A DNA stretch of 33,801 nt from Gammaproteobacteria bacterium. Its GTDB lineage: Bacteria > Pseudomonadota > Gammaproteobacteria > Pseudomonadales > Azotimanducaceae. The position numbers and the translations under genes are program-made. The stretch spans positions 1 to 33,801 of the forward strand of contig DTZW01000115.1 of assembly GCA_012961165.1 (NCBI GenBank), read 5' to 3'. Below the pieces are notes generated by a model. The model was not told where the DNA came from and made no database searches. It was given only the letters and a program-made list of their open reading frames with translations. Within the stretch, counting starts at the first letter, position 1. Each line of letters starts with the position of its first letter. Positions 9,241 to 18,481 of this stretch are shown here, piece by piece.

Positions 9241-9374
9241 TCAAATGGATCCCGGGTTGCTTTATCACGTACTTCTCCTTTAGCATCAATACTGGTTATG
9301 CACCGAAAATTATGCACCCAAAACCGTTCACCCTTTGCCACCAAGGGAAAATACGCTTTATAATTCCTGTTCTC
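9225..9374. repeat. Dispersed repeat family R1, copy B (150 bp)
   Basis: Same orientation as copy A, constant offset of 3061 bp. Confidence 0.95.
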
Positions 9375-9613
9375 ACTAATCGAGAAACCAAGGCGGAACC
9401 ACTGCACACCTTCGTTGTTGATCGCAATGAGTGTCGTCGAGCCGAGACCACTGCCCAGGGGGGTGACATCACTTAAACCCGCTTTTCGAGAGTAGGGAAG
9501 CGTCACCGCGGGTAATTCTTCTCAGCTAAGTAATGGTGCCTCTGTGTCACCGCTGATGAGTAGACAGAAAGCTCAGCAGCATGGCGTGACCCCCTTGGGT
9601 TATTTCAGGGGGT

Positions 9614-9811
9614 TTGTATCCGCGGGATGTGAGCCAGACGAAATGGGTATTGGCGCTGTATTTGCGGTGGCAGTATTGCTACTGGTCATCCATTTGGTAT
9701 GACGGGTGCTCGTATGTGGGCCAAGTACTGCGGGAATTGAAACCATGTGGTGAACGGTATGTGGTCGTCACCATGTGTGTGGCGACAGGTGGGGCGCGGC
9801 AGGCTTTTTAG
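9614..9811 (+). pseudogene. Acetyl-CoA acyltransferase (thiolase) C-terminal remnant with frameshifts and internal deletion
   Basis: Three in-order thiolase blocks in different frames: VSAGCEPDEMGIGAVFAV, HPFGMTGARMWAK, and RELKPCGERYVVVTMCVATGG. Confidence 0.75.
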
Positions 9812-9903
9812 AGGCGTACTAAGTTCGGGACGACTCGTTACGCGGTTTGAATCCCGCTTTGATTAATTTGCAATGTTATGTACAGGGCCACAAGGAGGAA
9901 ACA

Positions 9904-10740
9904 ATGACGGACTTAACTGTGCGGCAAATTGACTTTGACGTCGATGAGACCGATTTCATCTGGAATCCGGCGAACCCTGCTTTTTCTGTGCTCATGAACC
10001 AAATCACGTTTTTTGTGGTGGGATTTGAAAGGTATATGTGTCGTGTCATGCGCGATGCTGAGGCGCGAATAGCCGATCCCGCGGTGATGGAAGAAGCTGT
10101 GGCTTTTCGCAGGCAGGAAGCAATCCACGCACAAAAGCACACCCAGCATGCACGCGGTTTAATTGCCCAATACCCAGCACTGCAAGGGGTGCTGGACAAG
10201 ACGCTGGCTAGTTACGACGAGGTTTACCAGTCGTACCCACTTGAGTACCACTTGGCGTATGCGGGCGGTCTGGAAGCTATTTTCACACCATTTTTTCGTA
10301 TGATTTTAGATCATCGTGCCGCGCTCTTCGGTGAAGGAGATGCCAATGTGGCTTCTCTGTTTATCTGGCATTTCTGCGAAGAAATTGAGCATCGAAGTTC
10401 GGCCTACGATGTGTATAACCACGTGGTGGGTAGTCATTGGTTTCGCATACGAAATACAGGGGCCTTCCAAAAGCATACCCGCGGCCTATTCGACATGATT
10501 AAGCTCGAGTTTGAGAGCATTGTGCAGGATGTGCCTGTTGAGGCTTATAGTGATAATCCTCTGGGGCAGATACCCGTTTGGGCACAGCTTCGTTCAGCAC
10601 TGGGGGTGCTTGCATCACAGTTTCCCTGGCACGATAGTGTTAATCAGCCGCTGCCTGAGTACTACGATGAGTGGCTTGGACATTGGCAGGCGGGCAGAGA
10701 CATGTCACAAATTTATGGTAAGACTCCGAGTACCGTGTGA
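9904..10740 (+). CDS. Predicted metal-dependent hydrolase (pfam10118-like)
   Basis: WNPANPAFSVLMNQITFFVVGFERYMCRV ... RRQEAIHAQKHTQHA ... FIWHFCEEIEHRSSAYDVY; SD AGGAGG at about 9893. Confidence 0.75.
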   Translation: MTDLTVRQIDFDVDETDFIWNPANPAFSVLMNQITFFVVGFERYMCRVMRDAEARIADPAVMEEAVAFRRQEAIHAQKHTQHARGLIAQYPALQGVLDKTLASYDEVYQSYPLEYHLAYAGGLEAIFTPFFRMILDHRAALFGEGDANVASLFIWHFCEEIEHRSSAYDVYNHVVGSHWFRIRNTGAFQKHTRGLFDMIKLEFESIVQDVPVEAYSDNPLGQIPVWAQLRSALGVLASQFPWHDSVNQPLPEYYDEWLGHWQAGRDMSQIYGKTPSTV

Positions 10741-11837
10741 GCGAAACAGCACAAACCTTTGTTCAACTCGCTAACCAGCTTGGAGGCTTCCACCCAGACG
10801 CTATCGCAAGCTGGGGCTTTGTAAAAAGCCCGCTCGCACTATCTCACTGGACCATGAACGTCGTAGAAATACTACTCATCACCGGAGCGTTGTGGGGCTT
10901 GGTCCACGCCGTTTCCCGCTTTAAACAAGGTCACGTTGTCTATTTGGCGTTTTGGCTTGCTTCAGTAGTGTTCATGCTGGCGCTGGAGATCCCGGTCTAT
11001 TTCCCCGACAAACTCGGTGGCGATGAGACCAGTTTATTCTTTATACACAACGAATTTACGGTGCAGTTCTTTTTTGGCCGAGCGCCACTGTATATTTTGG
11101 CACTGTACCCCGCAGTGATGTATTCGTCTTTCGTATTGGTCAAGCAAGCTGGTTTGTTTGAAGGGCGCTTTGGCGCGCTGTCAGGTGCGGTCGCCGTGGG
11201 ATTGGTGCACCATGTTTTTTATGAAGTTTTTGATCATTACGGCCCCCAGTACGGTTGGTGGCTATGGAATTACCCTAATTTTAACGGATCGCTGGCATCG
11301 GTCCCGGTCTCCAGTATGGTGAGTTTCGCCTTCATTGGCCCCATCGCGTTGACCTTGGCGACTCGGCTGTTAGTGACGACTGACCGCTATGAAGAGAGTG
11401 TTAGCCTTAGCCGGATCAGTTCCCGAATCCAGTTTGGAGTGCGAGCGGTGGCCGCCGGATTATTAACGCCAGTGTTCTTCGTATTGCTAACCGCGGACAC
11501 CTGGTATGAACTGCTCGCTATTGAATTAACGACACAGCGGGAGGCCTTCACCGCCATCGCGTTACTGGGCTCAGCGTTAACGCTCACCGTGCTGAAGTTC
11601 TCTCGCATAACTGAATTCTCGATGTCGGGACTGCTGACCTTTTCTAAAGCCTACTTGTTGCTATTCCTTGCTGTATTTCTAGCGCTTTGGTTGTACGCAC
11701 TGCCAGACTACCTAGCCGCTGTTGATGGGGTGACGTCGTGGGGATCGCGCACAGGCTCATTGCCCTATGCGTTGGGGTGCATTGCCCTGGGTATCTTTTT
11801 CTTGCTGAGAACTCGGTCGGCAGAGCAGGGCACCTAG
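10737..11837 (+). CDS. Multi-pass integral membrane protein, unknown function
   Basis: 366 aa, many hydrophobic segments; GTG start overlaps the TGA of the upstream gene (GTGA). Confidence 0.75.
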   Translation: MSETAQTFVQLANQLGGFHPDAIASWGFVKSPLALSHWTMNVVEILLITGALWGLVHAVSRFKQGHVVYLAFWLASVVFMLALEIPVYFPDKLGGDETSLFFIHNEFTVQFFFGRAPLYILALYPAVMYSSFVLVKQAGLFEGRFGALSGAVAVGLVHHVFYEVFDHYGPQYGWWLWNYPNFNGSLASVPVSSMVSFAFIGPIALTLATRLLVTTDRYEESVSLSRISSRIQFGVRAVAAGLLTPVFFVLLTADTWYELLAIELTTQREAFTAIALLGSALTLTVLKFSRITEFSMSGLLTFSKAYLLLFLAVFLALWLYALPDYLAAVDGVTSWGSRTGSLPYALGCIALGIFFLLRTRSAEQGT

Positions 11838-11895
11838 ACCGGCATCCTGGTGGCAGCATTTCGCTGATGCGTAGCCCTGTGAGCAGACGACTCCA

Positions 11896-12030
11896 GAGGA
11901 TAGTAAGAACAAACCACGTTTTTGCACAACCAGCCGTGTATATCAGTGCCCTAAAACATGGGGTTGATCGTATTCAACTCTGAGGCGCGACCCCGTCCTG
12001 AGCTGGAAACAAATCTTAGATCCTCGCCAG
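11896..12030. repeat. Dispersed repeat family R2, copy 1 (~135 bp)
   Basis: gaggatagtaagaacaaaccacgtttttgcacaa...caactctgaggcg nearly identical to 18345-18436, followed by a variable linker and agctggaaacaaatctta in both. Confidence 0.95.
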
Positions 12031-12457
12031 CCCATGCATCTGGAACGGACACCATCGCTCAAGCGCAGCGCGCCCGACAATACCAATCCATTTAGCGAGG
12101 GCTAATATAGAAATAATGCTGACCAAAAAACCAATATATCTAGTTTTCTAAAGGTCCGGGACCTGGAGCCAGGAAAGGAAACTTGTCAGACAACAAAGCA
12201 TCTTCCATAAGGCATGCTTAGAATTAATGTTGGGGAAGGCAATTTTCCGCCAGAGAATGGTCAATGTCAGACTGGGAAGTTGGTGCGTTTACTCTGGCAC
12301 TTTACCCCGGGTAATTACTCCGACCCCGTCCTTACGTGCCGAAGACCGCAAGACCGACCGTGGTGCGGAGAAGATGTGGGACTAGGCATCTGCCACCCGA
12401 TGTTCTTATACTTCAGATAACGAACTAACTACTCATGAACTGATAAGGGAAACTCAA

Positions 12458-14065
12458 ATGTCTGAGCAACGAGGTAGGCGCAGTTTCTGGACCTGGGGTT
12501 GGCAAAGTGATGAGCCCAGCCAGGCCGAACGAGAAGAGATGGCGCAACAATTATCTGCAAACTATGGGCGCGAGGTGAAAGCGCCGCCAATACCTTTGAT
12601 CGATGATATCGAGTTACGTGATCCCCGTCTTAAGGTTCCGGATACGCTGGCTGAAATTGTTACCTGTGACAAGACAGAGCGGATCATCCATACCTATGGA
12701 GGTCATTTCCTTGAGTTAAACCGGGCATTAAAAGGTGACTTTGCGGAACCGCCTGATGCGGTCGCTTACCCGGCTAACGAAACGGAACTCGAATCGGTGC
12801 TTGACTGGTGCGACAGTCATAGCTTTGCAGTTATTCCTTATGGCGGCGGGACGACTGTGGTGAACGGGGTCAGTATTCCGGCAACCGTAAGTGGCGCGGT
12901 TACGATTGATCTGGAACGACTCAACCAGGTTCTGGAAGTTGATGAGATCTCGCTTGCTGCCAGGATACAGGCTGGTATTTTTGGACCGGACCTGGAGAGT
13001 GCACTTCGCCCCCAGGGTTTTACCCTTCGGCATTTTCCGCAAAGTTTCCCATGGTCAACGCTGGGCGGTTGGATAGTTACTCGTTCCGGCGGGCACTATG
13101 CCACCAATCACACTCACATCGATGACTTTGTTGAATCCATGCGCATGCTGACACCGAGTGGGTGGTGGGAATCCAGACGATTGCCAGGCAGTGGTGCAGG
13201 TCCCAGCCCAGACAGGATGATCATGGGATCTGAAGGCACACTGGGAATTGTGACTGAAGCCTGGATGCGTATCCAACGGCGCCCCACGTTTCGTGCATCG
13301 GCTGGAGTTCTTTTTCCATCATTTGAATCTGCCTACACGGCATGCCGACACATTGCCCAGGCAAAATTGTGGCCGGCTAACCTGAGGTTGCTCGACCCGA
13401 GCGAGGCGAGCAGAGCAGCTGGTCTTGATGGCAAACAAGCCCTGCTGATCATTGGATTCGAGTCCGCCGAGGTGCCGCAAGGCAACTTTATCCAGGAAGC
13501 GGTGAAGATTGCGCGCGAATACCAGGGGTTGATTGCAGATGAAGACATTCGTACCTCGGATGGGAGTGGTGAAACGACAGGTCGAGAAGGTGCCGTTGGA
13601 AATTGGCGTAGTTCTTTTATCGGTGTGAACGCGGGTTTGACCAATGGTCTTGGTGTCGTTGGTGACACCTTTGAGACAGCGATTACCTGGGATCGCTGGC
13701 CTGAATTCGATGCGGTGGTCAGAGAGGAGGTTACCAAAGTGTTAAATGAAGTATTTAATGGTGCCGGAACACTGTCGTGCCGGTTCACCCATGTCTACAC
13801 CGACGGGCCAGCGCCCTACTATACTTTCAGTGGCTTGAGCACTCCCGGCGGTGAGGCGGAACAGTGGCAAGCGATAAAGGACGCCGCTAGTGAGGCGGTC
13901 ATAAAGGCAGGGGGTACAATTACCCATCACCATTCGGTTGGTCGCATGCACAGAAAAGGGTGGAGCGAGCAACGCCCGGCGCTTTTCGAGGCAGCCTTAA
14001 AAGGTGCGAAAAAGCAGCTGGACCCGAACGGCATACTCAATCCCGGTGTATTGTTTGATTCGTAG
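12458..14065 (+). CDS. FAD-binding oxidase, alkyldihydroxyacetonephosphate synthase-like
   Basis: FAD_binding_4 PANETELESVLDWCDSHSFAVIPYGGGTTVVNGV; HFPQSFPWSTLGGWIVTRSGGHYATNHTHIDDFV; GSEGTLGIVTEAWMRI; C-terminal THHHSVG. Confidence 0.88.
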   Translation: MSEQRGRRSFWTWGWQSDEPSQAEREEMAQQLSANYGREVKAPPIPLIDDIELRDPRLKVPDTLAEIVTCDKTERIIHTYGGHFLELNRALKGDFAEPPDAVAYPANETELESVLDWCDSHSFAVIPYGGGTTVVNGVSIPATVSGAVTIDLERLNQVLEVDEISLAARIQAGIFGPDLESALRPQGFTLRHFPQSFPWSTLGGWIVTRSGGHYATNHTHIDDFVESMRMLTPSGWWESRRLPGSGAGPSPDRMIMGSEGTLGIVTEAWMRIQRRPTFRASAGVLFPSFESAYTACRHIAQAKLWPANLRLLDPSEASRAAGLDGKQALLIIGFESAEVPQGNFIQEAVKIAREYQGLIADEDIRTSDGSGETTGREGAVGNWRSSFIGVNAGLTNGLGVVGDTFETAITWDRWPEFDAVVREEVTKVLNEVFNGAGTLSCRFTHVYTDGPAPYYTFSGLSTPGGEAEQWQAIKDAASEAVIKAGGTITHHHSVGRMHRKGWSEQRPALFEAALKGAKKQLDPNGILNPGVLFDS

Positions 14066-14152
14066 TGTTGATGGTGATTTGAGAATGACTTGAGAGAGTC
14101 TCGATACATTAAAATCAGCGAACACACTGGCCACAGTTAAAGCAGAGCGCAC

Positions 14153-14983
14153 ATGATTACAGGAATGCCAAGAATCGCTATAGCAGTGAACGACTTTGAT
14201 GGCATCGTCACCCTCTTTCGTGATGTTTTTGGGATGCCGGTTATCGACATATCGGATACCAGTGTCGACAGTCTTGGTGCCAGGCTGGGTATGTGCGTTC
14301 CGCCGGGCGGCAGCAATATTGAGCTAATGTGCCCAGCGAATCCGGAGGCGCCGTTGAGTCAGAGCCTGGAACGGTTTCTGGGTCGACGTGGGGAGGGACT
14401 GTTTGCGCTGATGCTGGAAGCTCCCGTTCCCGATGATGAAGCCGAGATCCTGCTTGATAATGGTCTGAATGTTTTACCGCTGATGGAAGGCACAGCTGGT
14501 AGAGACATCCATCCAAATTCGACACACGGTGTGTTGATTCGTGTCTACCCGGATGGCTCTTTTCAGGGACAGCAGGCGGAGACTGAACTTTCATTAAACC
14601 TGTCGGGCATTGTAAAAGTGATGATTGCCGTGAATGACGTTGATCAAGGATCATCAGTCTATGGTAAAGGGATTGGCCTGCCTCTTGATCCAGTTGTCAC
14701 TGACGAAGAACAAGGTGTTACGTATGCACGATGTTATCCGCCGACGGGAGGAATGATAGAACTGGTCAGCCCGCAGGATGCGTCGAAAGCGTCGGCTGGC
14801 TCTATAAAAGAGCATCTGGATAGCAGGGGTGAGGGCATGTATGCCATTGTGTTGCAGGCACCGGATGTCGGCTTTGTTAGCGATAACCTGTCATCGAGAG
14901 GGATTGACGTTCGTACTGTAGACGAAGGGGTCATCGAAGTCGATGTGTTCGGTGCTCGTATTCGTATCGAGTCGGTTCGCTAG
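14153..14983 (+). CDS. VOC (glyoxalase-like) protein with two tandem modules
   Basis: Two similar halves: AIAVNDFDGIVTLFRDVFGMPV...SNIELMCPANPEA and MIAVNDVDQGSSVYGKGIGLPL...GMIELVSPQDAS. Confidence 0.75.
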   Translation: MITGMPRIAIAVNDFDGIVTLFRDVFGMPVIDISDTSVDSLGARLGMCVPPGGSNIELMCPANPEAPLSQSLERFLGRRGEGLFALMLEAPVPDDEAEILLDNGLNVLPLMEGTAGRDIHPNSTHGVLIRVYPDGSFQGQQAETELSLNLSGIVKVMIAVNDVDQGSSVYGKGIGLPLDPVVTDEEQGVTYARCYPPTGGMIELVSPQDASKASAGSIKEHLDSRGEGMYAIVLQAPDVGFVSDNLSSRGIDVRTVDEGVIEVDVFGARIRIESVR

Positions 14984-15139
14984 AAGAGAGCTCTGTTGAT
15001 TTTCGCTACTGGAAAACATTGCCGCTGTGGAAGCGGCGAGGATTGCAATAAATTGACGCAGGTGTCAAAAATCGTGGGTGGCAAGAGGTGGAATCGAACT
15101 TGCGAATAACGGACCTGAACATCACTCGCTATATTTTCT

Positions 15140-15947
15140 TTAAAGGACGCTAACAAACTTCCCCAGCAAGCCAAATGCCAGCGGGATGACCAACTGGAAA
15201 ACCGTGGTCAGCGCTGCCAACAAAACCCAGGCTCGGAATTCATCACTGCCAAAACTGAAGGCATATACGTTCATACCAAAATGAGCGGCAACGAGGTAAA
15301 TGAGCACCTTATTCACGCCCAGCTTGTAACCGATTGAAACCGCAACCACGGACAAAATTGATTGCTCTTAAGCACAGTCTTGAAATCGATACCCATTGCC
15401 CCTATGCCAACACAAGCAAAAACACAGCTAAACCAGAATTGATGTAACCCAGAGCCACTCCAACAGCTACAAGTCGATCATTCATCGTTCTGCTCTTCGT
15501 CTCAGCTTTGATTTGAACGATATGACCAACCGCGACGGCGGCAACAGAAACAACAACCAACTGGTACAGGATGATTCTCGACAGGCCAAGCACAAAACAG
15601 CTCTGTGCCAAGCGGGAAACAGGGCCAGGTTGCGAAGGAAACACTACTTCCCAGCGATCAACTGTTTTCCGTACTACAGCGATAAGAAGCAAGCCAATGA
15701 TAGGAAGATCAATTCTGATATCAATGGTCGCAAACAACGTCACCAATAATGATTCATAGAGGATAAAGAGACATGCAGGCGCGATGGCAAGATACAAAAT
15801 CCATGATGCTCCCGCCCGAGTGCGAATAGGAAGCAGGGATGCCGTACAAAGGAGAACGATCAAACCTCCGAGGAACAATACGTGGGTTTCAGCGATCTGC
15901 ATGGATGTTGGTTTTGGTCCGAGGCTACTGGCCTCACCAGGGTTCAT
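15140..15947 (-). pseudogene. Integral membrane protein, probably frameshifted
   Basis: Hydrophobic ORFs 15402-15947 and 15140-15355 in different frames, bridged in the gap by a third-frame hydrophobic stretch CVFACVGIGAMGIDFKTVLKSNQ. Confidence 0.45.
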
Positions 15948-16342
15948 TGTAAACCATCAACAGAAGCGGCGACCCTGAAGAACCTTCTAGAAGGAATCGA
16001 TACATCCAGGCCACAGCAGGAACTATCGAAAAGAAGCGGTTTAATAAAACTATTCTCCAGCAAATATAGTCGTTGCCAGGCAGAAATTTGGTTTGTTTTA
16101 CCTTGGCAATGATATTTATGTGTGCACTAATACAAATGTTTGGCGCTCTACCACAGCGAGCAAATTTTCTACTCGTTTGGCAGGTGGACAAGGTGCAACT
16201 CAGTTACCTCAAGAGATTACAGGCTTACTGGTAGAACCTATCGACGGAATCTTGATGAAGCGATCGCTGGTGAAATTTCGCTGACATTAATTAAGCGCGA
16301 TTCTAATTCGCATTTTGATGTACACGGCGGAGTAATTTGGAA

Positions 16343-17701
16343 ATGAAAAGACGAACACTAGTTAAAGCTGGTCTCACCTTGCCAATCGGCGCATCGATTC
16401 TTGGTTGCGCGCCTGATAAGGATTTAGGTTCCATGAGTGCAGGGTATGAGGAAGGTATGTACCTTGCCGAAAATTTTGCGCCGGTCATGGAAGAGCAGAC
16501 GCTGACAGAACTCAGAGTGACTGGAACAATTCCGGAAGAGCTGATTGGCCGGTTCTTGCGAAATGGTCCGAACCCACCCGGCGACGTAAATAGCGCGAAA
16601 CATCATTGGTTTACCGGGAAGGGTATGGTCCATGGGGTTCGACTTGAAGATGGCCGGGCGGACTGGTATCGAAATCGCTGGGTAGAAGGTGATTCGCCAA
16701 ACACGAACGTGATTGGTCATGCAGAAAGAACCTTTGCGATTGTTGAATCCGGCGGTGCACCAACTGAGCTTAGTTACGAGTTAGAAACAATCGGCAGGGC
16801 CAACTGGGGCGGCTACACTGCGCATCCAAAAATTGATCCCGATACCGGAGAGATGCACGCCATTTGTTATGACTGGGCTAATCTGCAGGACCATGTGAAA
16901 TATCTGGTGATTGATCCTGAGGCCAATGTCAGTAAGTCTATGGACATTCCCATGCAGGGTATGTCGATGATTCATGACATGAGCCTGACGCAAAACTATG
17001 TGGTGATTTATGACCTACCGGTAACGATTAGCTTTAAAGCGCTGGCGATGGGTTATGACTTTCCGTTTCGTTGGGACAATGGCCATGAGCCCAGAGTCGG
17101 ACTGATGCCGCGAAACGGCACACCTGAAGAAATCATCTGGAGTTCCATTGAACCTTGTTATGCCTATCATCCGATGAATGCTTATGAGGATGAAGCCGGG
17201 AACGTTGTAATCGATATTTGTCGTTACGACAACATGTTCCTGCAAGATGTTAACGGTCCTTTCGGGGACAGTTTACCGCGGCTTGATCGGTGGACCATTA
17301 ACCCCGCTCTTGCCAAATTAAGTGAAGAGGTGATTGACGAGCGAACCCAGGAATTCCCTCGCTGCCATCCGGACCTCAACAGTAAACCGTACCGATTCGG
17401 TTATGCGCTCAGGACGGAAGGTAAGAGCTTCCCCGCGATCCAGAAACACGACCTGAAAACAGGAGAATCAACCGCATTTGAATTTGGTGCAGGGAGACAC
17501 GGTGCTGAACCTATCTTTGTGCCGAGGGACGATGCAGAGGCAGAAGATGACGGTTACCTTATGACCTTCGTCTATGATGAAACCTCGGATGCCAGCGAGC
17601 TGCTGATCGCAGATGCCCGCGACCTCACGAGACCTGCTTTGGCGAGTGTTCATGTACCGAGAGTCCCCTACGGATTTCATGGAAACTGGCTGCCGGATTA
17701 G
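16343..17701 (+). CDS. Carotenoid oxygenase (RPE65/CCD family) with Tat-like signal and lipobox
   Basis: MKRRTLVKAGLTLPIGASILGC N-terminus; FLRNGPNP, HHWFTGKGMVHGV; candidate Fe ligands in TAHPK, IHDMS, YHPMNAYED, FHGNW. Confidence 0.88.
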   Translation: MKRRTLVKAGLTLPIGASILGCAPDKDLGSMSAGYEEGMYLAENFAPVMEEQTLTELRVTGTIPEELIGRFLRNGPNPPGDVNSAKHHWFTGKGMVHGVRLEDGRADWYRNRWVEGDSPNTNVIGHAERTFAIVESGGAPTELSYELETIGRANWGGYTAHPKIDPDTGEMHAICYDWANLQDHVKYLVIDPEANVSKSMDIPMQGMSMIHDMSLTQNYVVIYDLPVTISFKALAMGYDFPFRWDNGHEPRVGLMPRNGTPEEIIWSSIEPCYAYHPMNAYEDEAGNVVIDICRYDNMFLQDVNGPFGDSLPRLDRWTINPALAKLSEEVIDERTQEFPRCHPDLNSKPYRFGYALRTEGKSFPAIQKHDLKTGESTAFEFGAGRHGAEPIFVPRDDAEAEDDGYLMTFVYDETSDASELLIADARDLTRPALASVHVPRVPYGFHGNWLPD

Positions 17702-17815
17702 CAGATAGACTGCATCCCGCCTGTTTTATGTCAAACCATCACTATCCGCTGAATCATGCGATACAGCGATTAGGCGCGTTTTGCCAGGACGATAAAAGAA
17801 TGTGAAAAGTAGTTT

Positions 17816-18376
17816 CTAAAACGAGCGGGCAACGTTTTCAGCAACCCTTTTTTTTTGAATCCAGTAAATCTTTTCTATCTTCAAGCCGGACAACTGACAA
17901 AGTGTGTTCAATGCGATCGGGTCAAACCAACAGGTATGTTCTTCGTGAACAGAGGGTTGGTTATACCGCCAGATTTTAAATGTTTGTTTCGAATAAAAAG
18001 GGTTCGGGGTAGTGATCACCAGGGTCCCGTCTGGCGCAAGGTGGCGTGACATGTTTTCCATGAACAGGCCGGGGTTGGGTAGATGTTCTATCAGTTCCCC
18101 TGCAACGATCGTGTCAAACATTTGCCCAAGATCCATTGTGATGACGTTCTCATGTCGAACATTGAATCCTGTGTCCTTAAGAATCTCGATGCCTTCCGAA
18201 TCAATATCAACACCGAGGGTGTCTGAATTCAGGTCACATATCTGCTTAAACAGAGAAGTTGCGGTCTTCATTTCCAGCTGGCTGCCAGTGTCTCGCTTGC
18301 TTCTGCGGGAATCGACGATGCCCATGTCGAGAACACGCCCTGTTGAGGATAGTAAGAACAAACCACGTTTTTGCAC
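17816..18376 (-). CDS. Class I SAM-dependent methyltransferase, 5' end replaced by repeat R2
   Basis: GRVLDMGIVDS, LGVDIDSEGIEIL, FDTIVAGELIEHLPNPGLFMENMSRHLAPDGTLVITTPNPF; first ~11 codons (GTG start) lie in repeat R2 copy 2. Confidence 0.75.
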   Translation of the reverse strand: MQKRGLFLLSSTGRVLDMGIVDSRRSKRDTGSQLEMKTATSLFKQICDLNSDTLGVDIDSEGIEILKDTGFNVRHENVITMDLGQMFDTIVAGELIEHLPNPGLFMENMSRHLAPDGTLVITTPNPFYSKQTFKIWRYNQPSVHEEHTCWFDPIALNTLCQLSGLKIEKIYWIQKKRVAENVARSF

Positions 18377-18481
18377 AAACAGCCGTGTATATCAGTGCCC
18401 TAAAACATGGGGTTGATCGTATTCAACTCTGAGGCGAGTCTGCCCGGCTAGAGCTGGAAACAAATCTTAAATACCCGCCAC
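18345..18481. repeat. Dispersed repeat family R2, copy 2 (~137 bp)
   Basis: Direct-oriented match to 11896-12030; offset 6449, becoming 6451 after the linker. Confidence 0.95.

Noticed and set aside
9231-9476. ORFs with IMHPKPFTLCHQGKIRFIIPVL / ENRNYKAYFPLVAKGERFWVHNF (also 6158-6415)
   Set aside because: These are translations of repeat R1 on either strand; no evidence of coding.
9589-9613. Hairpin ACCCCCT...AGGGGGT
   Set aside because: Perfect 7-bp stem but only a short T tract and no convincing upstream intact gene to terminate; function unclear.
11738-11983. 81-aa ORF overlapping the membrane protein end and repeat R2
   Set aside because: Out of frame with the well-supported membrane protein; its C-terminus is R2 sequence.
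12214-12420. 68-aa ORF upstream of the AGPS-like gene
   Set aside because: No recognisable domain, weak start context; left as intergenic.
15070-15110. tRNA 3'-end-like string ggtggcaagaggtggaatcgaacttgcg
   Set aside because: Resembles a reverse-strand T-arm but lacks exact GGTTCGAATCC pairing and I could not build a cloverleaf; at most a remnant.
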